Below are positions 20,560 to 29,977 of a stretch of DNA of 64,000 bases, one piece after another. The notes beneath the pieces are model-generated. The model was given only the letters and a program-made list of their open reading frames with translations. It had not been told where the DNA came from and made no database searches. Position 1 is the stretch's first letter; each line of letters opens with the position of its first letter. The position numbers were made by a program, and so were the translations under genes. This DNA is from Psychrobium sp. MM17-31 (GTDB lineage: Bacteria; Pseudomonadota; Gammaproteobacteria; Enterobacterales; Psychrobiaceae): NCBI RefSeq assembly GCF_022347785.1, contig NZ_JAKRGA010000003.1:558001-622000 (forward strand), written 5' to 3'.

Positions 20560-21459
20560 ATGAAAACAACAATCAAAAAACACATGCTCACTACCAGCCT
20601 GCTATGCAGTGCATTACTAGCAGCACCGACATTCGCTAAAGACAATGGAAAAAGCCTTAGCCCTGGCGAAATTGTAAAACAAGCGCCAGCAAACCACTGG
20701 CAAGAAATCGATCCAAATAACACCCTTTATATCGAATTAGAAAGCGGACGTGTAATAGTTGAGCTTAACCCACTTTTAGCACCAAACCATAGCGAACAGT
20801 TTCGTAAACTCGCCAAGGAAGACTTTTATAAAGGATTGAATTTTTACCGCTTTGTCGAAAACTTTGTTGCCCAAGGTGGCGATATGCTAGAAAAGCGCAA
20901 AGTGAAAAAGGCTCAAGCCACTATAAAATCCGAGCGAATTCATCAGGCCAGTAAAGCGCTTGATGTTACTTACCTCGTATCAGGTGATGGTTACGCAAAA
21001 GACGTTGGTTTTATTAATGGCTTTGCCATTGGCGCTGATAAAGCCAGTAATCAATATTGGCAAACGCATTGTCCCGGTGCTTTTGCCATGGCGCGTAGTA
21101 ACGATCCCCACAGCGGCGGCACCGAATTTTATATTGTCATCGGCCAAGCCCCGCGCTATCTCGATAAAAACTTAACTGTTTTTGGTCAAGTACGCAAAGG
21201 CATTGAACACATCAATACGCTAAAACGTCGCCCAGTCACCGACACCAAAACAGGCCAGCTTGATAACCCAATAAAAACCATCACGCTTGCGAGCGAGCTA
21301 CCCGCTGATAAGCGTACACCGTTACTAAAAATGGATACCGCTTCGCAAAGCTTTAAGGACTTAATCGCATCACGCATGAACCGCCCCAATGAATTTTTCA
21401 TCGAGCGCCCGAATTATGTAGATATTTGTGGTGTGACTGTGCCGGTGAAAGAAAAGTAA
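20560..21459 (+). CDS. exported cyclophilin-type peptidyl-prolyl isomerase
   Basis: Catalyses proline isomerisation, probably in the periplasm. The 299-residue protein has a signal peptide (MLTTSLLCSALLAAPTFAKD region) and a cyclophilin domain (about 45-235): GRVIVELNPLLAPNHSEQFRK, FYKGLNFYRFVENFVAQGGD, AFAMARSNDPHSGGTEFYIV and NLTVFGQVRKGIEHI. The first long motif is given here only in part of its context. About 60 C-terminal residues after the domain end in VDICGVTVPVKEK and are not typical of PpiA. It stands divergent from mazG where relA would be expected in E. coli. Confidence 0.85.
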   Translation: MKTTIKKHMLTTSLLCSALLAAPTFAKDNGKSLSPGEIVKQAPANHWQEIDPNNTLYIELESGRVIVELNPLLAPNHSEQFRKLAKEDFYKGLNFYRFVENFVAQGGDMLEKRKVKKAQATIKSERIHQASKALDVTYLVSGDGYAKDVGFINGFAIGADKASNQYWQTHCPGAFAMARSNDPHSGGTEFYIVIGQAPRYLDKNLTVFGQVRKGIEHINTLKRRPVTDTKTGQLDNPIKTITLASELPADKRTPLLKMDTASQSFKDLIASRMNRPNEFFIERPNYVDICGVTVPVKEK

Positions 21460-21471
21460 TGAAATTGATAA

Positions 21472-21513
21472 AACCAAACGATAAAGGATTGTGTCATCCT
21501 TTGTCGCTTGGTT
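21472..21513 (+). terminator. long imperfect hairpin after the cyclophilin gene
   Basis: AACCAA-CGA-AAAGGAT pairs with ATCCTTT-TCG-TTGGTT around TGTGTC, with two single mismatches. No T tract follows, so it may be a transcript-stabilising or weak terminator hairpin. Confidence 0.4.
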
Positions 21514-21542
21514 GTGTGTCGGAATTCATCAAAATCTCTGTT

Positions 21543-22805
21543 CTAGATACAAGCTTCAGTTTGCATTTTTAAACAATAAACGTCTTCAGCTCTGTAAATA
21601 GGGCTACCATCGTAAGGATGAGCATACAATGTGTCGTCAAACTCTTCATCGTTAGTTTCTGCTATCAATTTATCGATACGATGCCTTAACAAAGCGTATT
21701 TCACATCCAAATCCATAGTCGTCCCTAAGTTGGCAGTATATTCAAGCTCCGCTTTATTAATCGTACTGAATCCATGAAGGTTTCTAACATTTTTTAATAG
21801 ACTTACCCAATAGTTTTCTGTTGGGTTCGAATGCCAAAACTCTCTTGTTTCTTCTGCAAAAGCGGCATATTCCTTTTTACTTATACCTGCTGGCACCATC
21901 CGGTCACTGTAAACCTGATAAATCCTATTAAGTGTTTCATTTTGTTTGTACATAAAATGAGTACTGTAATTTGTTAGGGGGGAGGAATTTACTGGTTCAC
22001 CAACGTAATACTCCAAGTTTTTAACGTGATCCTCAAAGCTGCGTCGATAATGGTGATTTTGATTTAACTCACTTGCATTTAGAAAAGAAAATAAGGCCCT
22101 AACTTTCGGCAATTCTTGATGTTCATGAACTGCGAGATACTTGATTAGGGGCAAATAGATTTCATGGATATTATCCTCACTTCGCCTTCGCCATAGAATG
22201 AATTGACTTTGTGTAATAATCTTTCTGTCAAGCTTCACTAGCATGGCTAATTTGTAATGAGCATCCTGTACTTTTCCCTCCATGAAATCATAAAGAATTT
22301 CATAACCAATTAACCGATTGAGAACGCGTAAGGGCTCAGACTCTATATTGACAAAAGTTGAAATTGGCGTGTAAAAATTTGTTCTTTCAGCCATATCTAG
22401 GTAGTCAAATGTCAGATATTGTAACTGTCTTAGCTGATAGGTAAATTTTTTATGTACGGTCTGATAAAACTCCATACAGCGTTCGACATCTAACGAGCAA
22501 ATCCACTTTTTATCAACGTAGTTATCTAGTTCATCAATCCTTGGCCAATCGATAATATGGAATCTAAGCATGGGTGCTTTTTCTGCATCATTTACCAATT
22601 CAAGCACAGCCTTATCTCGCTCTTCCACTCCCTCAGCCGTCATCGCCATCAAATCAGGCAATACACTTTGTTGCATATCAAGTTGCGGTAAGGGGTTGTC
22701 TAACCAGACTTTTACAGCGGGGTTTAATGGTTCATCTCGAAGGGCAAAGTGACCGCCAATAGCGATAATCAACGCCGAACCAATACCTAAATATACTAAT
22801 TTCAA
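21543..22805 (-). CDS. hypothetical membrane-anchored protein
   Basis: A 420-residue protein with one N-terminal hydrophobic helix (about 2-21, LVYLGIGSALIIAIGGHFAL) and a long, mainly helical exported part rich in aromatic and charged residues. Four cysteines occur as two nearby pairs: CSLDVERC near residues 104-111 and CLKMQTEAC at the very C-terminus, which could form disulfides. No family recognised. The ATG at 22805 follows AAAAGGGAG, a strong ribosome-binding site. It lies alone between the cyclophilin gene (convergent) and the PhzF gene (upstream, same strand). Confidence 0.65.
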   Translation of the reverse strand: MKLVYLGIGSALIIAIGGHFALRDEPLNPAVKVWLDNPLPQLDMQQSVLPDLMAMTAEGVEERDKAVLELVNDAEKAPMLRFHIIDWPRIDELDNYVDKKWICSLDVERCMEFYQTVHKKFTYQLRQLQYLTFDYLDMAERTNFYTPISTFVNIESEPLRVLNRLIGYEILYDFMEGKVQDAHYKLAMLVKLDRKIITQSQFILWRRRSEDNIHEIYLPLIKYLAVHEHQELPKVRALFSFLNASELNQNHHYRRSFEDHVKNLEYYVGEPVNSSPLTNYSTHFMYKQNETLNRIYQVYSDRMVPAGISKKEYAAFAEETREFWHSNPTENYWVSLLKNVRNLHGFSTINKAELEYTANLGTTMDLDVKYALLRHRIDKLIAETNDEEFDDTLYAHPYDGSPIYRAEDVYCLKMQTEACI

Positions 22806-22870
22806 CTAAAACTCCCTTTTACTAAATATGTGCTTCAACCTTTGCGCTCCATACAAACTATAATGGTTGG

Positions 22871-23740
22871 CTATAGTGAGATTTCTTGCAACTTTATTAA
22901 TTGCGCATATCCACCAACCAACACTTTTGTAATGTTTTGTTCATTAGATTCAATTGATGCGGTTATGCGTGAAGTGCAGCCCATAGCTCTGCCCTGCTCG
23001 AATACAAAATCGCCGGCGCGATTATTGTGAATGTGCTTCGTTAAGTAACAGGCTAATGCACCGCTAGCACTACCGGTTGCCGATTCTTCAGCAATACCAA
23101 ATAACGGTGCGAAGTTGCGACAATTCGCGGTGACTTCACCTGATTGTTGTGGCAATTCGAAAGCATGAATACCAACCACGTTGTGTTGTCTACAAAACTC
23201 TCTGGTTAAGGATTCATTGAGTACTAATTTATCTAGCGTACCATTTGGCACGGCGACGATAATATCCGGCAATCCGGTAGATATAATCTCGATGGATAAT
23301 TGTGTTGATTCCAGCCGTGCTGCATCCACACCGATTAATGGTGCCACTGATTGATAGCTTAGTTCACCAAGATACTGTGGCAGCGCCTGCTCCATAGTTA
23401 TTTTACCATCCACTGCGATGGTCACAGCTAATAAGCCAGCTTTGGTCCGTTGGGTATATTGTCCCGCTTGCACTATGCCTTCATTGTATAAAGTAGCAAA
23501 TGCGGCTAAGGTTGCATGACCACAAAAGTCTACTTCGTCTGTCATCGTGAAAAAGGATACGGCAAAGTCAACCTCCTCATCTTGCGAAACAAAAGCGGTT
23601 TCAGAAAAACCGACGATTTTTGCAATAGCTAACTTTTCATCATTTGACAGGTTATCAGCATTTAACACCACACCAGCGGGATTGCCACCAGCACCATTTT
23701 TGGTAAATGAATTAACTAAATGGGCTGTAATATTTCTCAT
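22871..23740 (-). CDS. PhzF family isomerase
   Basis: A 289-residue member of the PhzF / diaminopimelate epimerase-fold superfamily. Key features are NSFTKNGAGGNPAGVV near the start, catalytic Glu47 in VGFSETAFV, DFCGHATLAAFATLY, and GIAEESATGSASGALACYL in the second half. Most members have unknown substrates; phenazine synthesis is not implied because no phz genes are present. It is followed upstream by a GST-like gene with a 35-nt gap, suggesting a two-gene unit, possibly in detoxification. Confidence 0.82.
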   Translation of the reverse strand: MRNITAHLVNSFTKNGAGGNPAGVVLNADNLSNDEKLAIAKIVGFSETAFVSQDEEVDFAVSFFTMTDEVDFCGHATLAAFATLYNEGIVQAGQYTQRTKAGLLAVTIAVDGKITMEQALPQYLGELSYQSVAPLIGVDAARLESTQLSIEIISTGLPDIIVAVPNGTLDKLVLNESLTREFCRQHNVVGIHAFELPQQSGEVTANCRNFAPLFGIAEESATGSASGALACYLTKHIHNNRAGDFVFEQGRAMGCTSRITASIESNEQNITKVLVGGYAQLIKLQEISL

Positions 23741-23775
23741 TATTGTTTTATCTCTTGCGCGTCGTTCATAGGTAA

Positions 23776-24414
23776 TTACTCGTAATCTGCGAGGCTCAGT
23801 CCTTCTTTCTCACAAACTCGAATCACAGACTCACGTTTTGCTAATCGCTTTAGATAACGCGCTAAATTGTCAAATGCCAGTGGTGGCTGTTTAAACTCAT
23901 CTGCCCATACCGCTAACATAAACAAGAAGAAATCACAGGCAGTCACTGAGTCACCAACCAAGTAGTCTCTGTCGGTCAATTCTTTATCAAGCAGTGCAAA
24001 CATCTCAGTGATTCGAACTTCTTGCGCATCAACGATACTCTTTTTATCCCCTTCTGCCGATGTGTGCCTATCAGGATAAAAATAGATCATCAATTCCGCT
24101 TGAATGGTATTAGTAAGATACATCAGCCACTGGAAAAATAACGCTCTGTCAGGCGAACCGATTGCGGGAATTAGATTGGCAGTTTGGTTACTTTCCGCCA
24201 AATGAATACAAATAGCAGGGCTTTCAAAAATAGCAGCGCCATTATCAACTAACGTTGGAATTCTCCCTACAGGGTTTAAGGCTAAGTACTCTTTTGACTT
24301 TTGCGCATTTTCTTTGCGATCAACTTTTATCAATTCGAATTCGACGTTTAATTCTTCAAGGATAAAATGCGGTGCCATACTGGCGTTAAGGGGGTAGTAA
24401 TAGAGTTGATACAA
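23776..24414 (-). CDS. glutathione S-transferase family protein
   Basis: The 212 residues form an N-terminal thioredoxin-like domain (about 1-78) with YYYPLNASMAPHFILEEL, cis-proline segment NPVGRIPTL and glutathione-binding ESPAICIHLAE, then a helical C-terminal domain (about 88-205) with SVTACDFFLFMLAVWADE. It is a typical beta- or nu-class cytosolic GST; the electrophile is unknown. The PhzF gene follows 35 nt downstream on the same strand. Confidence 0.82.
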   Translation of the reverse strand: MYQLYYYPLNASMAPHFILEELNVEFELIKVDRKENAQKSKEYLALNPVGRIPTLVDNGAAIFESPAICIHLAESNQTANLIPAIGSPDRALFFQWLMYLTNTIQAELMIYFYPDRHTSAEGDKKSIVDAQEVRITEMFALLDKELTDRDYLVGDSVTACDFFLFMLAVWADEFKQPPLAFDNLARYLKRLAKRESVIRVCEKEGLSLADYE

Positions 24415-24592
24415 GGTGCAGTCCTTTTATTTCACACGCTTTAAAAAACTGACACATAATGCCGAAGTTTAGCCTAAATATCCACCAAAGGAAGCTCTCC
24501 TAAACTACTCGAAAATAATGAAATACGTCATACACCACAAAGCGATGTGATGTATAACATAAGAAACGAAAAAGAAGTGATTTAAGGTGAGA

Positions 24593-25231
24593 TTACAACG
24601 AACTAAACGCCACCTTCACCGCCAGACCAATCAATATCACACCCATTAACCAATCAAAGTAATGGCCCATGGTTAAGAATTTATTGCGTACTTTCTCTTT
24701 ACTGAGCACCAAAGACACGAAACAAAACCAAGTCATTGTAGCGAGTGATAAGTAAATCGCATAAGTACCAAGCCATAAGTTTGGTGTTTCGTGGGACACG
24801 ATTACTGAGAAAATCGACAGAAAAAACAACGTTGCTTTAGGGTTAAGTACGTTGGTGATAAAACCTAAGCGAAATGCTGCTGCGCCAGTTTGAATATCTT
24901 CCCGCTCTTTTTGATTAAACTGCTCCGGCGCGCTCGGTTTTACGCGCAATGATTTATAACCAATATAGGCTAGATAAGCGGCACAGGCGTACTTGAGAAT
25001 ATCGAATAACAGCGGTGAGTTTTTAATAAGAATCCCAATACCGACTGCGCTGTAGCCAACGTGAACTAAGATTGCGCTGCCGATGCCAATACTGGTGATA
25101 ATGGCATTGCGTTTACCGTAGCGAATACTTTGTTTAACCACAATGGCCAAGTCAGGGCCTGGGCTGGCAACGGCAAAAAAGTGGGCGGCAGCCAGAATGA
25201 AAAACTGGCTGAAAAATACTGCATCAAACAT
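24593..25231 (-). CDS. LysE/RhtB family amino-acid exporter
   Basis: A 212-residue inner-membrane protein with six predicted helices. The family signature AVASPGPDLAIVVKQSIRYG lies near residues 20-40, then GIGSAILVHVGYSAVGIG and the TNVLNPKATLFFLSIF motif. RhtB-type proteins export homoserine, threonine or related amino acids; substrate unknown here. Its start is only 5 nt after the nlpI stop, so it is likely translated from the nlpI transcript. Confidence 0.82.
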   Translation of the reverse strand: MFDAVFFSQFFILAAAHFFAVASPGPDLAIVVKQSIRYGKRNAIITSIGIGSAILVHVGYSAVGIGILIKNSPLLFDILKYACAAYLAYIGYKSLRVKPSAPEQFNQKEREDIQTGAAAFRLGFITNVLNPKATLFFLSIFSVIVSHETPNLWLGTYAIYLSLATMTWFCFVSLVLSKEKVRNKFLTMGHYFDWLMGVILIGLAVKVAFSSL

Positions 25232-25236
25232 AAAGC

Positions 25237-26187
25237 TTACTTACTACCTGCTGCTAATTTTTGCTCGTGAGCAACTTGTTTTTGTTTGTGAATTTGTAAA
25301 CGCGTTTCCAACAATTCACGACGGGCGTAACGGTGCTCGACAAATTCATAAACGTTAGTTGCCAGTGCTAGCTTAAAGTAATTCAGTGCGAGCTCTGGTT
25401 GATTGTACATTCGGGCAAAAATCCCCAAATAGAAATAGGCTTCACATAGACGCTCTGCCATGTGATTTGGACTCTCAATATTTTGCGTTAAGCCATTGAT
25501 GAATTGAGCTTGCGACATGTTCATTAGAAATAAATCTACGATTTGTCGTCCCCATGCATCAGCTGCTATTTTTTCACGGTTTTGACGCAAGTTTTTTAAC
25601 GCCTGCGCCTTATCGATTTTATGCTCTGCAAGGTAGCGCCAAATGGCACGATAAGGATCGGTAACATCAAAATTATGGAACTTGGTTAAATCTCTCACTG
25701 CCAATTTCTCGCGGCCACCGTAATATTGTGAAATACCACGATTTAAATAAACGTATTGATGCTCTGGTGCTAACTCAATGGTGGCATCAAAAGCTTCATA
25801 CGCCTTATCAAACTGCCCTACCAAGGTAAAATGAATGCCAACGTGATTATAGGCCTCAGCCATTTGTGGATTCACACGCAGAGCGCGGTTGTAATCAATA
25901 CGCGCTAAACTCGGCAGGCCAAAGCTATCGTAGAGTAATCCCCGATCATAAAACGCCTTTGCACGTTGTTCGTTTGAGATGTCTTCTTTGGTTAGAAAAT
26001 CAGAAATACGTGCGAGTGCAACTTCCTTTTTAAAATCAACAGCCAGTGGTTCGCTAATAATGAGTTGCCCGAATGGACTATTAGTTTGCGGTGAGGCAGT
26101 TGTAGGCTTTGATGACGATGTCGACTGACAACCAGCCAGCCCAAATAAGGCAATGACGATAATGGATTTAGAAAAACGAGAAAACAT
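25237..26187 (-). CDS. nlpI: lipoprotein NlpI (TPR)
   Basis: Outer-membrane lipoprotein adaptor that in E. coli brings the protease Prc to the peptidoglycan hydrolase MepS. The 316 residues start with a lipoprotein signal ending in the lipobox LAGC (Cys20). TPR repeats follow (about 70-290): RAKAFYDRGLLYDSFGLPSLA, then DYNRALRVNPQMAEAYNHVG, with the canonical spacing. The first of those motifs extends the repeat by one residue only. In E. coli nlpI follows pnp directly; here several unrelated genes intervene. Start ATG at 26187. Confidence 0.9.
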   Translation of the reverse strand: MFSRFSKSIIVIALFGLAGCQSTSSSKPTTASPQTNSPFGQLIISEPLAVDFKKEVALARISDFLTKEDISNEQRAKAFYDRGLLYDSFGLPSLARIDYNRALRVNPQMAEAYNHVGIHFTLVGQFDKAYEAFDATIELAPEHQYVYLNRGISQYYGGREKLAVRDLTKFHNFDVTDPYRAIWRYLAEHKIDKAQALKNLRQNREKIAADAWGRQIVDLFLMNMSQAQFINGLTQNIESPNHMAERLCEAYFYLGIFARMYNQPELALNYFKLALATNVYEFVEHRYARRELLETRLQIHKQKQVAHEQKLAAGSK

Positions 26188-26321
26188 GGTGAAAAATCCC
26201 AGAACAAAATATCGCTCTACTATGCCATAGCCCTCTGGGTAAGGCTAATGGAGAATTGTCAGATAGTGTAAAAACTCACGATATTTCAATGGATTTATGA
26301 CTAACTTTCTTCATCAGCTGA

Positions 26322-26738
26322 CTAGCGCTTGGCCATTGGGTGATCGTCATTAAGCTCTAATAAGTCCCACAAGTTGCCGTACAAATCTTCGAAAACGGCA
26401 ACTGTTCCATAGTCTTGCTCTTTTGGTTCGCGTACAAAATTGATGCCTAATGCAATCATACGGTTGTAATCTCGCCAGAAATCATCAGTGCTCAAAAATA
26501 AAAAGACTCGTCCGCCGCTTTGGTTGCCAATAAAGTTCTCTTGCTCTTGATTTGAAGCACGCGCTAGTAATAAGGTCACTCCATTTGAATTCGGTGGCGA
26601 TACTACAACCCAACGTTTGTCTTGCTCTGGCTGATAGGAATCTTCAATTAACTCAAATTTAAGTTTGTTGACGTAAAAGTCTATTGCTTCATCGTAATCT
26701 TTGACCACTAACGCAATATGAACAATGCTTTGTTTCAT
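26322..26738 (-). CDS. VOC family (glyoxalase-like) protein
   Basis: A 138-residue single VOC module: HIALVVKDYDEAIDFYVNKL opens the beta-alpha-beta-beta-beta unit, followed by WVVVSPPNSNGVTLLLA and VAVFEDLYGNLWDLLEL, which carry potential metal ligands His7, Glu and Glu. The group includes glyoxalases, dioxygenases and antibiotic-binding proteins, and the substrate cannot be told. It is 25 nt downstream of a small membrane-anchored protein gene on the same strand. Confidence 0.75.
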   Translation of the reverse strand: MKQSIVHIALVVKDYDEAIDFYVNKLKFELIEDSYQPEQDKRWVVVSPPNSNGVTLLLARASNQEQENFIGNQSGGRVFLFLSTDDFWRDYNRMIALGINFVREPKEQDYGTVAVFEDLYGNLWDLLELNDDHPMAKR

Positions 26739-26762
26739 CTGTTCTCTTTTGGTATAAGGGCT

Positions 26763-27365
26763 CTACTTAACTGGACAACTTTTAACTGATGTTGCGATGC
26801 CATTTCCCGTCGAAACAAAACAGTCATCTAACAAGGTGCAATAACAAAATTCAACATCTAGCTTCCAGCGCTCGTTATTGATTTTTTTCCATAACGCCTG
26901 ACTATTGGGATGTTCAAATAAGGTAAAGAAATTACGATCCGATTGTGCTGGTAGCACAACGCCATTTATTTCTTTAGTTACAAAACCGCCATCCTCTAGG
27001 GTCAATTTCTTATCTTTCGCAAAGAACTCTCGATATTGTTTATATTCAGAAGAACAACATGCATTTAGAAAGTCACCAATATTGTTATAGCGATTATCTT
27101 GATACATCAAGCTAGTATTGTGAATGATTGCTGCTCCTGAGCCGGAGTTGCCCATTGAAAAATTTATTACTTTGGTTTTTGTATTCGAGTTGTAATTACC
27201 ATGCTCAAATACCATAAGCGGAAGCGTCATGGCCTTTACCTGCTTTTCAGCTGCACTAGCTTGTAAATATGTGGCATAAAACGAAGCGAGAGAGATAAAA
27301 ATCGCACACAAGGCGATGATTAAATTTAGTCTATCTGCGCTAAAAACTGCTTTTTTCTCAGTCAC
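26763..27365 (-). CDS. hypothetical membrane-anchored protein
   Basis: A 200-residue protein with one N-terminal transmembrane helix (LNLIIALCAIFISLASFYAT) and a soluble remainder with immunoglobulin-like character, for example VINFSMGNSGSGAAIIHNTS. Six or more cysteines, several in pairs (ACCSSE, FCYCTLLDDC), suggest an oxidising location. I chose the GTG at 27365 because AAAGGGA lies 7 nt upstream; the longer frame would begin with an unsupported TTG at 27428. No family name can be given with certainty. Confidence 0.6.
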   Translation of the reverse strand: MTEKKAVFSADRLNLIIALCAIFISLASFYATYLQASAAEKQVKAMTLPLMVFEHGNYNSNTKTKVINFSMGNSGSGAAIIHNTSLMYQDNRYNNIGDFLNACCSSEYKQYREFFAKDKKLTLEDGGFVTKEINGVVLPAQSDRNFFTLFEHPNSQALWKKINNERWKLDVEFCYCTLLDDCFVSTGNGIATSVKSCPVK

Positions 27366-27479
27366 AATACAATCCCTTTTTATTTTAATTGTTGATTGCT
27401 GTTGCGAGTTAATGATAACTCCGCTCAAAAAGTGACGTTAAATTAATAGTTAATAGATATATATGCAAGCAACTTGACG

Positions 27480-27632
27480 TAAAAAAGCCCGCGCAACTTT
27501 CATTGTGCGGGCTTTTATTTTAAGTATTAACTTGCGTTAACGTACTTAATTACTCAGCAGCTGGTGCTTCGGCAGCAGGCTTAGCATCTTTCATGCCTTG
27601 GCTTTAAACGCAGTCGTACACGGCCTTGGCGA
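27480..27632 (-). repeat. duplicated 3' end of pnp with terminator (degenerate copy)
   Basis: This segment repeats the last part of pnp and its downstream region (genuine copy 27672-27806). It preserves the terminator hairpin at 27481-27517 (AAAAGCCCGCGCAA / TTGTGCGGGCTTTT), the spacer TTTTAAGTATTAACTT, the stop codon and 14 C-terminal codons reading MKDAKPAAEAPAAE. Beyond this point it carries small insertions and frame changes, so it is not translated as pnp. A second terminator thus stands 190 nt after the first. Confidence 0.9.
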
Positions 27633-27671
27633 TTGCGAGTACATGAATAGATCCTTCTTATTCACAAGATC

Positions 27672-27709
27672 AAAAAAGCCCGCGCAACTTTCATTGCGCG
27701 GGCTTTTTA
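27672..27709 (-). terminator. intrinsic terminator of pnp
   Basis: AAAAAGCCCGCGCAA and TTGCGCGGGCTTTTT form a 15-bp stem with a CTTTCA loop, about 25 nt after the pnp stop. Confidence 0.9.
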
Positions 27710-27732
27710 TTTTAAGTATTAACTTACGTTAA

Positions 27733-29838
27733 TTATTCAGCAGCTGGAGCTTCTTCAGCTGGCTTAGCATCTTTCATGCTTAAACGTACACGGCCTTGAC
27801 GGTCGATTTCTAGAACCTTCACGTCTACCATTTGACCTTCTTTTAGGAAGTCAGTTACTTTCTCAACACGCTCTTCAGTGATTTGAGAAATGTGTACTAG
27901 GCCATCTTTACCTGGTAATACTTCAACGAAAGCACCAAAGTCTACGATGCGCTTAACTGCGCCGTGGTAGATTTTGCCCACTTCAACTTCAGCAGTGATT
28001 GCTTCGATGCGTGAGATAGCGTCTTTAGACTTAGCGCTGTCTGTAGAAGCAATCTTAACTGTACCGTCGTCTTCAATTTCGATAACACAGCCAGTTTCTT
28101 CAGTAAGTTGACGGATAGTTGCGCCGCCTTTACCGATGATGTCACGGATCTTGTCAGTTGGAACCTTCATCGTAGTGATGCGTGGTGCAAACTCAGATAC
28201 GTCTTCACGTGCGCCAGAAATCGCTTCGTCCATCACGTTTAGAATGTGTAAACGCGCAGCTTTCGCTTGGTTTAACGCGATATCCATGATGTTCTTAGTG
28301 ATACCTTCGATTTTGATATCCATTTGTAGTGCAGTAATACCTTCGGTAGAACCCGCTACTTTAAAGTCCATGTCACCTAGGTGATCTTCGTCGCCTAAAA
28401 TGTCAGAAAGAACAACAAAGTCGTCGCCTTCTTTTACAAGACCCATTGCGATACCAGCAACAGACGCTTTAATTGGAACACCAGCATCCATAAGTGCTAG
28501 AGACGTACCACATACAGAAGCCATCGAGCTTGAACCGTTAGATTCAGTGATTTCAGATACAACACGTACTGCGTATGGGAATTCTTCTTTAGTTGGCATA
28601 ACTGCTAGAACACCACGCTTAGCTAAACGGCCGTGACCGATTTCGCGACGCTTAGGTGAACCAACCATACCTGTCTCACCAACACATGATGGTGGGAAGT
28701 TGTAGTGCATCATGAACGTATCAGTGATTTCACCAGTTAGGCTGTCGATGCGTTGTGCGTCGCGCTCTGTACCTAGTGTCGCTGTTACTAATGCTTGAGT
28801 CTCACCACGTGTAAATACGGCTGAACCGTGAGTACGTGGAAGAACACCAGTCATTACGTCTAGTGCGCGAATCATTTCTGGATCGCGACCATCGATACGT
28901 GGCTGGCCAGAGATAATGCGTGAACGTACAACTTCTTTTTCTACGTCGTGCGCCATTTCAGCAACAAGCTTAGTGTTTACTTCAGCGTTTTCAGCAACTA
29001 GTGCGTCAATAACGTCAGCGGTGATCACATCGATTTGCGCTTTACGCTCCATCTTGTCTGATACTTGGTACGCAGCAACGTAACGCTCTTCAGATAATGC
29101 TTTAATTTTACCTAGTAACTCTTCGTCAGTTACTGGTGCTGTCCAATCCCATGCAGGCTTGCCAGCTTCAGCTTTTAATTCTTTGATTGCTTCGATAACA
29201 ACTTGTTGTGCGTCGTGACCGAAAGTAACAGCGCCTAGCATGACTTCTTCAGATAGCATTTCAGCTTCTGATTCAACCATTAGTACAGCGTTGTCTGTAC
29301 CAGAAACAACAAGGTCTAACTGACTCGTTGTTAGTTCAGTTGTTGTTGGGTTAAGTACGTATTGACCGTCGATGTAACCAACGCGCGCACAACCGATTGG
29401 ACCGTTGAACGGACAACCAGCTAGTGAGATAGCAGCAGAAGTACCGATCATCGCAACGATGTCTGGGTTAACTTCTGGGTTTACAGAAACTACAGTAGCA
29501 ATAATTTGCACTTCGTTAACGAAACCTTCAGGGAAAAGTGGGCGGATTGGACGATCGATTAAACGTGCTGTTAATGTTTCGTTTTCGCTTGGACGGCCTT
29601 CGCGCTTGAAGAAACCACCAGGGATTTTACCAGCAGCGTAAGTACGCTCTTGGTAGTTAACTGTAAGCGGGAAAAAGTCACGGCCTTCTTCAGCTTTTTT
29701 CTTCGCAACACAGGTAACCATAACGACAGTGTCGTCCATGTTTACTAATACTGCACCGTCCGCTTGACGCGCGATAGCGCCAGTTTCAATGGTCACATTG
29801 TGTTGACCATATTTAAAAGTTTTAATTGTAGGATTCAC
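27733..29838 (-). CDS. pnp: polynucleotide phosphorylase
   Basis: 3'-5' phosphorolytic exoribonuclease of the degradosome. The 701 residues contain two RNase PH domains: the first with [21 protein letters not shown] in part, the second with [14 protein letters not shown] and [19 protein letters not shown], holding the catalytic aspartates. Then come a KH domain with [20 protein letters not shown] and an S1 domain with [20 protein letters not shown], then a short acidic tail. It lies downstream of rpsO as in E. coli, but two extra genes intervene. A degenerate copy of its 3' end lies just downstream. Confidence 0.98.
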   Translation of the reverse strand: MNPTIKTFKYGQHNVTIETGAIARQADGAVLVNMDDTVVMVTCVAKKKAEEGRDFFPLTVNYQERTYAAGKIPGGFFKREGRPSENETLTARLIDRPIRPLFPEGFVNEVQIIATVVSVNPEVNPDIVAMIGTSAAISLAGCPFNGPIGCARVGYIDGQYVLNPTTTELTTSQLDLVVSGTDNAVLMVESEAEMLSEEVMLGAVTFGHDAQQVVIEAIKELKAEAGKPAWDWTAPVTDEELLGKIKALSEERYVAAYQVSDKMERKAQIDVITADVIDALVAENAEVNTKLVAEMAHDVEKEVVRSRIISGQPRIDGRDPEMIRALDVMTGVLPRTHGSAVFTRGETQALVTATLGTERDAQRIDSLTGEITDTFMMHYNFPPSCVGETGMVGSPKRREIGHGRLAKRGVLAVMPTKEEFPYAVRVVSEITESNGSSSMASVCGTSLALMDAGVPIKASVAGIAMGLVKEGDDFVVLSDILGDEDHLGDMDFKVAGSTEGITALQMDIKIEGITKNIMDIALNQAKAARLHILNVMDEAISGAREDVSEFAPRITTMKVPTDKIRDIIGKGGATIRQLTEETGCVIEIEDDGTVKIASTDSAKSKDAISRIEAITAEVEVGKIYHGAVKRIVDFGAFVEVLPGKDGLVHISQITEERVEKVTDFLKEGQMVDVKVLEIDRQGRVRLSMKDAKPAEEAPAAE

Positions 29839-29977
29839 TGATTGAATTTCCTTTATCTTTTAGTCGTCTTTAAATTTCTGGGCATAGTATACGGGGCTTG
29901 ATTGGGAAAGCAAAGCAGCGATTAGCTTTGTTGCAAAAAATTCATAATCTCCGCGTGTAAGCAGCAAGGACTCACGG

